The notes under the pieces: generated by a model
What the model was told of the DNA's origin: nothing
The model's input: the letters and a program-made list of their open reading frames with translations, nothing else
The model's database searches: none
Shown here: positions 58,592-64,000 of the stretch, one piece after another
How positions within the stretch are numbered: position 1 is the stretch's first letter
Layout: every line of letters starts with the position of its first letter
Translations under genes and position numbers: made by a program
Assembly (NCBI RefSeq): GCF_000143885.2
Contig: NC_018582.1
Span: 25,481-89,480 of the forward strand
Source of the DNA: Gordonia sp. KTR9
GTDB taxonomy: Bacteria > Actinomycetota > Actinomycetes > Mycobacteriales > Mycobacteriaceae
Length of the DNA stretch: 64,000 bases
Direction of reading: 5' to 3'

Positions 58592-59407
58592 CTACCGCAA
58601 GTGCTCAGAGGCCGCTAGGTGCTCGTACTGTCCACGGTCGTGGGAGCAGATGACGAGGTGTCCCTGATCAGCTGCGATACGCAGCGCCGCATGGTTGCGG
58701 GTCAGGGTACTGGGGTCCATCGCCAGCATTCTCTCGACCCGGTCCATAGACGGATCGGCCGTTGATGTGAGGGCGGTGTGGTGCAAAAATGCGTCTCCTG
58801 CGTGGATGAGCCATCGATCCCTACGGTGTGGATCGCGGATCGCAACGGCGGCGTGTCCGGCTGTGTGACCGGGCAAAGGGATTAAGACCAGGTCGCCGGC
58901 CTCGGTTAGCGGGTGGCCGTAGAAGTTCATGACAGGGACCGCCTCGGCCGGTGCGTAGGTGTGTGCGCGGCTGGTGATCGATGTCAGGTGGTGCGGTCGG
59001 TAGCGAATGCGGCCACGAATGCCTGGTCGGCTCGCGGCGGCGAAGAGTTCGGTCACTGTGAGGTGAACAGGGGCGGCGGGAAAGTCGAGCGCGCCGCTGA
59101 TGTGGTCGTAATCGAGGTGAGTAGCCACGATGCCAGCGACATCTCCTGCGGCGAAGCCGAGGCCGGCGAGTTGCTGAACGGCTGTATCAGCACTTCTCAA
59201 GCGGGGACGTACCGCACGCAACGCCTGACCGAGACCCCGGATTGGATGGGCGACGTCCTGCCGCCCGAGGCCGACGTCGACGAGGACCAGTCCGTGGTCG
59301 AACTCGACGGCAAGTATGTGGGTGACGCATTCGGGAATGCCCACAGGTGTGAAGGTGCCGCAGTTGAGGTGGTGGACATGACGAACCGATCCGATCTGTG
59401 GAAGCAC
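58592..59407 (-). CDS. MBL-fold hydrolase, lactonase-like
   Basis: 271 residues, GTG 59407. Metal site 'THLDYDH' (His97, Asp99, Asp101, His102; HxDxDH variant), 'PGHTAGH' second His, 'IHAGDAFLHH' bridging Asp, and 'VICSHDRGQYE' third His. This is the arrangement of AiiA/AttM-type N-acyl homoserine lactonases and relatives. The first position differs slightly from canonical HxHxDH (Asp in place of the second His), so substrate and metal use are uncertain. Confidence 0.8.
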   Translation of the reverse strand: MLPQIGSVRHVHHLNCGTFTPVGIPECVTHILAVEFDHGLVLVDVGLGRQDVAHPIRGLGQALRAVRPRLRSADTAVQQLAGLGFAAGDVAGIVATHLDYDHISGALDFPAAPVHLTVTELFAAASRPGIRGRIRYRPHHLTSITSRAHTYAPAEAVPVMNFYGHPLTEAGDLVLIPLPGHTAGHAAVAIRDPHRRDRWLIHAGDAFLHHTALTSTADPSMDRVERMLAMDPSTLTRNHAALRIAADQGHLVICSHDRGQYEHLAASEHLR

Positions 59408-59483
59408 GACCGTAACCCGTCTTTCAGGAAGCTGACGTAAACGACTCCGCAGTACAGCAATCCGCTATCTGCTGGTGTCCGCG

Positions 59484-60053
59484 TTATGTGCGGAGCGCGG
59501 AAAGGTAAGGGAGGTCGACCAGTTCAGCGAGCGCGGCGGCGGGCAGGTCCCCCGATCGGACCTGTCCGAGGTAGCCGCGAAGGATCGCGACGCGCGTGAT
59601 CTGGGTTTCGAGGTCCGCACGAAGAGGGGGCACAGGGGCGCCGATGAGGCTCACGACGGTACGGGCGCTCTTGAGTAAGGCGTTGCCGATCTCGCTCAGG
59701 ATCGCGTCGAGCTCACGGCGGGCCCAATCTCGATCGGCGGCCGTGGCCCACTCGTCCAGGGCCACGATCTGTTCGGCGACGGACCCGGCTATATCCATCA
59801 AGGCCCAGCAACGTAACGCGTGCTGAGTGTCGTTGCTCGGCAGCCAGCTGCCGCGCCAGGCGTTGCGCCAGGCCGTGCACACGGCTGCGTCTGATGTGCG
59901 CGTATTCAGTGCCTTTGCTGCAACTCTCGCCGCATTGCGAGGAGGCGTCGCCAATGGCAAACCGCCAGACCAATTAGTTTCGCGCGAAACCACTTCGGAG
60001 CGCACTGCTTCCACGAGCGCTTCGGTACGAATAGTCTCCGCTACGTTCGACAT
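59484..60053 (-). CDS. hypothetical helical protein, 189 aa
   Basis: From the ATG at 60053 with AAGGTGG upstream. Helical, Ala-rich, with Trp clusters ('AWRNAWRGSWLP'). Its 5' end contains the palindrome GTTTCGCGCGAAAC, read as Val-Ser-Arg-Glu-Thr. No family recognised. Lies near the replication region, so a maintenance role is possible but unproven. Confidence 0.6.
   Translation of the reverse strand: MSNVAETIRTEALVEAVRSEVVSRETNWSGGLPLATPPRNAARVAAKALNTRTSDAAVCTAWRNAWRGSWLPSNDTQHALRCWALMDIAGSVAEQIVALDEWATAADRDWARRELDAILSEIGNALLKSARTVVSLIGAPVPPLRADLETQITRVAILRGYLGQVRSGDLPAAALAELVDLPYLSALRT
59977..59990. other. parS-like palindrome
   Basis: GTTTCGCGCGAAAC is a perfect 14-bp palindrome close to the bacterial parS core GTTTCACGTGAAAC, differing in the central bases. 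It lies inside a gene about 1.6 kb from the replication gene. Only one copy was noticed. Confidence 0.4.
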
Positions 60054-60255
60054 GAGAACCACCTTGATGACGAGACAGGTAGATAGTCGCGACACGATCC
60101 TCACAGAAGCGAGGTTCGATGCACGCGACATCGTGGTCGTCATCCAGTGCCGAATACAGCCTCAGGCCCGGAGAGGACACCACGATAACATGCGCAACCG
60201 GCAAGGGTAGGTCCCGGACGATGGTCGCCCTCCACGCCTGATCTGGCCTTCGTTC

Positions 60256-60750
60256 TCAGGCCAGTTTGTCGAGTTCGCCCTCGTTTACTATGCCTGCCCA
60301 ACGTCCGGACATGTGCCGGTTGAGCGCTGCTATCGTCGCAGCCGGAATGCCGGTGGCGGAGGCCATTCGGTCGAGATCGGCCCGCCGCCAGGTTGTTCGG
60401 CCTTTACGGGCGCCGGTCACAATCGCCAGGAACACCTCAGGATCGACCGCAGAAGCCTCGAAGAACTCGTCTGCGCGAACGCCCACGCCCACCGAGGTGA
60501 GCACTGGTCGCCACACAGTATTCAGCGTGTGAGCCAGCGCCCAAGACCGCTGGTGATCGTCGAGCAACGGCTCCAGCATGAAATCGATCTGATTGGTGGT
60601 GTTGCTTCTCGGCGGGGGACCCGTCAGATCCACGCGGCTCGCACGGGCGATCACAAGATTGCACCTCGCCCGCTCGGCAGAACGTGCATCCTCCCTGCCA
60701 GGGACCCGCCGCCGGGATCGTGCAAACTCGCGCAGCCAGTCCACCGTCAC
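60256..60750 (-). CDS. hypothetical protein with HTH-like C-terminus
   Basis: 164 residues, GTG 60750 after a GGGGG run. Basic N-terminus, middle with 'WALAHTLNTVWRPVL', and C-terminal 'TTWRRADLDRMASATGIPAATIAALNRHMSG', which has XRE-like HTH spacing. Possibly a copy-number or maintenance regulator next to rep; not certain. Confidence 0.55.
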   Translation of the reverse strand: MTVDWLREFARSRRRVPGREDARSAERARCNLVIARASRVDLTGPPPRSNTTNQIDFMLEPLLDDHQRSWALAHTLNTVWRPVLTSVGVGVRADEFFEASAVDPEVFLAIVTGARKGRTTWRRADLDRMASATGIPAATIAALNRHMSGRWAGIVNEGELDKLA

Positions 60751-61239
60751 GCTGACCCCCTAACTCGTCGTTGTGTGCTGCCCCACACGATTCAATTCAC
60801 CATGTCTGTCGACAGCGCAGTATAGAAGACGTAGCAAACGGGACGCTTTGGACGTAGAGCCGCGAAGCTCCTCGCGACTTGCCAGCATGACTTGGTGGCT
60901 CCCGACCAATACCGCTGATTCTTCGAAATGCCTCAATGGCGATCGGCAAACCACCTCCGAGCACAAGTCGTCGCAGATAAGGACCGGCGCGACCCCATTG
61001 AACCGGTTGTTTACCCGCTGGCGTCGATTGGGCGAGAGGCCTTGGAATGCCGGGGTTCTCGGCAGCGAGCTAGCGGCCGACCGCCTGCAATGTCGCAGAC
61101 CCCGGCCGGGTATCGGAAACTGCTACTACTTCACTCGGCGTGTCGCCCCTGTAGCTGTAACACTTTCGGCAAGACTGGCAGCCGGCGAGCTTGAATCGAA
61201 CTGCACACACCACCATCAATCGGAAGAGGTGACGCGCAC
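60751..61239. other. 490-bp gap upstream of the replication genes
   Basis: No supported gene. It contains the likely promoter region of the 69-aa gene and rep transcript. I see no iterons or strong hairpins in it. Confidence 0.45.
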
Positions 61240-61449
61240 ATGCCTAGACCCAGCAAAGGCAAGCGCAAGATGTGGGGTTTCCGAGCGCTCCAAGCCGTGG
61301 ATCTCGACGCCGCAGCCCGTTCGGCGGGATACGACACGACCAGCCAGTTCATCGCCGACACGATGTATGAGCGCGTCGGCCGCACTGACCTCATCGAAGG
61401 CCCTAGTCGCTCAGGGGGTGACCCGGATCAGCTCTCACTGACTGCATGA
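61240..61449 (+). CDS. small basic protein upstream of rep, RHH-like
   Basis: 69 residues, ATG after GAAGAGG. Basic start (MPRPSKGKRKMW) then 'VDLDAAARSAGYDTTSQFIADTMYERVG', which has the spacing of a ribbon-helix-helix-type DNA-binding protein. Separated from rep by a terminator-like hairpin. Possible copy-control repressor. Confidence 0.6.
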   Translation: MPRPSKGKRKMWGFRALQAVDLDAAARSAGYDTTSQFIADTMYERVGRTDLIEGPSRSGGDPDQLSLTA

Positions 61450-61464
61450 GTCACAAATAAAAAA

Positions 61465-61501
61465 TTGACGGCCCCCCTGGGGGGACCAGAGGGGCCGTCA
61501 A
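61465..61501 (+). terminator. terminator or attenuator between the RHH-like gene and rep
   Basis: TTGACGGCCCC / GGGGCCGTCAA, perfect 11-bp stem, preceded by an A-run and followed shortly by TTTTT (61506-61510). An excellent intrinsic terminator; partial read-through could set rep expression. Confidence 0.8.
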
Positions 61502-61562
61502 GAAGTTTTTGAGCCAGCGAGTTGGCGCTCGCTGGACTCCAATTTCCCCGAAGGGACAGTCT

Positions 61563-63644
61563 GTGTCGGACTGGTCTCAGGATAGCGCGCTCCCTTTTGC
61601 TCGCGCTAGTTCTGATGAACGCGTGTCGGATCACGACTCGATTACTGAGTCGCGGTGGTCCGAGGTGTACCGGCTGCTGCCTGCGCCCGGTGGTGAGAGC
61701 TTCGCGCTGGCCGGCACTGCGACGGCGAACAAGGCTCGCCGGGAGCGCAGCGGCAACCCAATTGAGCTGATTACCGAGGCAGAGCACGCCGGCGGCGGCA
61801 AGGCCATTTGGGCAGTCGTGGCCCCGATCCGCAGCGATCTGCTGGTCATCGACCTCGACCGCTGCGCTGAGCAGGTGTGGCCACGCCTCCGCGATGTGCT
61901 CGGCGATTATGCCGCGACCGCTGCCTACCTCGCTCGCTCAGGCAGCCCGGACTCGCTGCACGTGATCCTCAAATGCGCCTCGTCTGCTTCTGACCGCGGG
62001 GTACGCGAGTTCCTCGCTGATTTGCGCCGCCAGCTCAACCTGTCGGCCCGCCGCATCGACGTGCTGAGCCCAGGGCATCTGCTCCGTCTGCCAGGCAGCG
62101 CGTCACTGAAACCCGCCGGCCACCACTGCACACCCGTCAACGATGACCTCAAACCCATCACCGCCGTTCAGACTGCTGAGAGGCTGCGTGCCGCCCTCGG
62201 CAGTGATGAGCCAGGACCTGTGCAGGCCGCCTTCGCCCGCCACGACGACGGGTGGTGTGTGCAGCTCGACGCCGAGGTGTACCGCCCCGGACTCGAGGTA
62301 GAGGTCCACCGTCGCGACGGTCAGGTCAAGCGGGTGCGTATCGGCGCGGTCGTTTCCCATGCCGGCGACCGGGTCCGTGCCGCGATCACTGACGACCTCA
62401 CTCCCCACTCCCCCACCCCGGGTCCGATGGTCGCGCTGTCCGCGGCCGCGCAGATGCACGAACTCGCCCCTGACACCGATGGTGCGGAGGAGTTGCAGTG
62501 GCAGGCACCACGAGCCTGGCGGCGGCGCACGCCCATCTCTGCGCAGCAGTGGCGCATCCTCAACGACACCGGAGGCGAGGACCGCTCAGCGGCTGCGACG
62601 GCCGCGGCGTGGGTGTTGTGGGACGTCGGTTTGCGTTCGTTCGCGGCGGTGCGATGGTTCTACGCCCACTGTCCAGCCTTTGCGAAGTTCCGCGACCGCG
62701 ACGGTGACCGCCGGCGCGCCCGCTCTGCGTGTGCCGCGCACTGGCAGAGCATCACTGCGCGTGCCAGTACCCACCGGCCGCCGCTGGACCCCGCCGACCA
62801 AGCACTTGTCGACGACGCCCTGACCGAGGTCGCCACCTGGGACGAACCCGACCTCGTCGCGGCCGCGGTCGCCGTCATCACCCACCGGTTCACCGACGGC
62901 CACGGCCTCGTCGATCGCCCGATCGCCAAACGGTGCCTCGCGAACTGGATGTCGGTGTGTGACAGCCGTGCGTACGTCCACCTTCAACGCCTCCAGGAGC
63001 GTGGCCTGCTCGTTCGCACCCGTGATTGGCAGGATGGGCCAGCCAACGAGGCTGCCCTGTACTCGCTACGGGTGCCAGACACTTTTTACCGGGGAAATGG
63101 CGCCCATGACGTCACAGACCCCCATCGCCTCCACCCCCTCTGGGGGCAACTAGGGCACCACGCTCATGCCCTGTGGTCCTCGCTGTCCAGCCAAGGAAGG
63201 GCGGTCACCACCCCCGAGGTGGCGGCTAAGTCCCCCCTACCCCCTGGCGGTACCGGATGGGGCGTCTTGGGCCTGCTCAACACACTCGGTTCGTTGGGGC
63301 TGGTCACCCGGATCGGCACGGGGAAGGGAACCCGCTGGACAGTCACCCCCACTCAGTCAGACCAGGGAGCTGTCGACTCCGCGGCTACCTCTAGCGGTGC
63401 GTTCGAGCGAGCGAAACAACTCCGCGCGCGGATCGTTGGGGAACGCAAGGCCTACCACGCCGAAGGGCCAGGTGAGCGGGCTCGCATGCGGAGCGGGCTC
63501 AAGGTTCTTCGGGACCGTCTAACCCACACCGATATAGCCGGACGCGAGCAAGGCAGCCTGTTCGTCACTGTGGCAGCCGAGACGTCTGGTCGCAGCCACT
63601 ACCGGTGGGCCGGTGCGCGGCCTGCGCCGCCACCCGATAGTTGA
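61563..63644 (+). CDS. plasmid replication primase/initiator (AEP-like)
   Basis: 693 residues from GTG at 61563 (GAAGGGA 7 nt upstream); longer frame to 61509 begins in the hairpin tail. N-terminal ~200 residues look like an archaeo-eukaryotic primase domain: 'AIWAVVAPIRSDLLVIDLDRCA' (Asp97, Asp99 metal pair), 'LARSGSPDSLHVILKC' and 'SPGHLLRLPGSASLKP'. The C-terminal half has winged-helix-like segments ('VHLQRLQERGLLVRTR', 'LLNTLGSLGLVTRIGTG'). The iteron region lies just downstream, so it is the likely initiator. Confidence 0.8.
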   Translation: MSDWSQDSALPFARASSDERVSDHDSITESRWSEVYRLLPAPGGESFALAGTATANKARRERSGNPIELITEAEHAGGGKAIWAVVAPIRSDLLVIDLDRCAEQVWPRLRDVLGDYAATAAYLARSGSPDSLHVILKCASSASDRGVREFLADLRRQLNLSARRIDVLSPGHLLRLPGSASLKPAGHHCTPVNDDLKPITAVQTAERLRAALGSDEPGPVQAAFARHDDGWCVQLDAEVYRPGLEVEVHRRDGQVKRVRIGAVVSHAGDRVRAAITDDLTPHSPTPGPMVALSAAAQMHELAPDTDGAEELQWQAPRAWRRRTPISAQQWRILNDTGGEDRSAAATAAAWVLWDVGLRSFAAVRWFYAHCPAFAKFRDRDGDRRRARSACAAHWQSITARASTHRPPLDPADQALVDDALTEVATWDEPDLVAAAVAVITHRFTDGHGLVDRPIAKRCLANWMSVCDSRAYVHLQRLQERGLLVRTRDWQDGPANEAALYSLRVPDTFYRGNGAHDVTDPHRLHPLWGQLGHHAHALWSSLSSQGRAVTTPEVAAKSPLPPGGTGWGVLGLLNTLGSLGLVTRIGTGKGTRWTVTPTQSDQGAVDSAATSSGAFERAKQLRARIVGERKAYHAEGPGERARMRSGLKVLRDRLTHTDIAGREQGSLFVTVAAETSGRSHYRWAGARPAPPPDS

Positions 63645-63759
63645 GGACCCAGTCCGCCATCTGGGCCCCCCACCACGTCCATGCTGCTCGTCTCCACCTC
63701 CATCCAGAGGGAGCGCAGACGAGGGTTATAACTCTACAACCGCCCAACGCCTAAACATT

Positions 63760-63995
63760 AGAGCTTGGGAACGTTAGGCGATGGAAACGTTAGAAGCTGG
63801 GAAAGTTGTGCGCGTGTAACGTTGTCCCTTGGGAACGTTGTGTAGTTAAATAGTTCCAATGCCGGGTAGTTACAGCGCTACAAAGTTGTGGCGCTGTAAC
63901 GCAATAACGTTGCAACGCGGCAATTATCAAACGTTGCACGAGTCCAAGGTTTCAGGGTCGCAACGTTGCAACGTTCTGCCGCTACAAACCTGAAA
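63760..63995. other. iteron-containing replication origin candidate
   Basis: At least eight AACGTT hexamers, mostly within TAACGTTG, GGAACGTT or CAACGTTG, crowd into ~230 bp; the last two are back-to-back. A 10-bp inverted repeat GTTACAGCGC / GCGCTGTAAC (63869-63878, 63891-63900) lies in the middle. The region is much more AT-rich than the rest of the window and directly follows rep. It continues past the window end. Confidence 0.7.
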
Positions 63996-64000
63996 CGGCA

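Noticed and set aside
60751..61239. tRNA-like sequence near 61190
   Set aside because: A GAATCGAAC stretch looked like a T-loop, but it does not match GGTTCGAATCC on either strand and no acceptor or anticodon stems pair.
63760..63995. Possible CRISPR array
   Set aside because: The repeated unit is only 6-8 bp with irregular spacing; no 24-37-bp repeats and no cas genes in the window. Iterons explain it.

Overview
The window looks like a large part of a conjugative plasmid from a high-GC, mycolic-acid-containing actinobacterium (Rhodococcus / Gordonia / Nocardia / Mycobacterium group). The evidence is strongly GC-biased codon use, actinobacterial type IV secretion proteins (SCO6880-like, VirB4-like, VirD4-like), an LGFP-repeat protein, a cutinase, an IS110 element, mycothiol-type arsenate reductases and frequent GTG starts with ATGA/GTGA overlaps. 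No rRNA, tRNA or core chromosomal gene was seen. I assign the host only to this group.

Layout. 0-10.3 kb: small accessory genes, an LGFP-repeat secreted protein with a secreted partner, then plus-strand genes for a ParB-like protein, an ArdC-like antirestriction protein and small unknowns. Each plus-strand unit here is preceded by one of two repeated, hairpin-rich upstream modules. 10.3-18.6 kb: a resistance/transport island between an IS110 element and a decayed IS110 relative. It holds an MFS exporter with TetR, a SulP transporter with MerR, and a fluoride riboswitch with crcB-crcB-usp. 18.6-22.6 kb: arsenic resistance (arsR/arsI divergent; arsR-acr3-arsC-arsC-arsC-like operon). 22.7-28 kb: the third module copy with LPD29 and DUF3560 proteins, a noncoding stretch with two related long hairpins, an NrdH-like redoxin, a DnaB-N-like protein and small proteins. 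27.6-31 kb: a Fic toxin with two VbhA-like antitoxins, and a 661-residue SIR2-domain protein that may act in phage defence. 31.2-34 kb: an oriT-like inverted repeat, MobC-like protein and MOBP-type relaxase. 34.5-56 kb: one long minus-strand conjugation operon. 56-60.7 kb: XRE regulator, metallo-hydrolase and unknowns. 61.2-64 kb: replication primase/initiator and an iteron-rich origin.

How it fits together. The relaxase and MobC process oriT near 31.24 kb; the VirD4-like coupling protein and the VirB4/SCO6880/VirB6-like/pilin-like proteins form the channel; a four-domain peptidoglycan hydrolase, cutinase and other envelope proteins probably open the mycolate cell wall. Most cargo genes to the left of oriT (ParB-like, ArdC, LPD29, DUF3560) read toward oriT. 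If this side enters the recipient first, the transferred strand is their template, as in the leading regions of F-like plasmids. The repeated hairpin modules in front of those genes could then be single-strand promoters. That is the most interesting hypothesis here, and it is inference, not proof.
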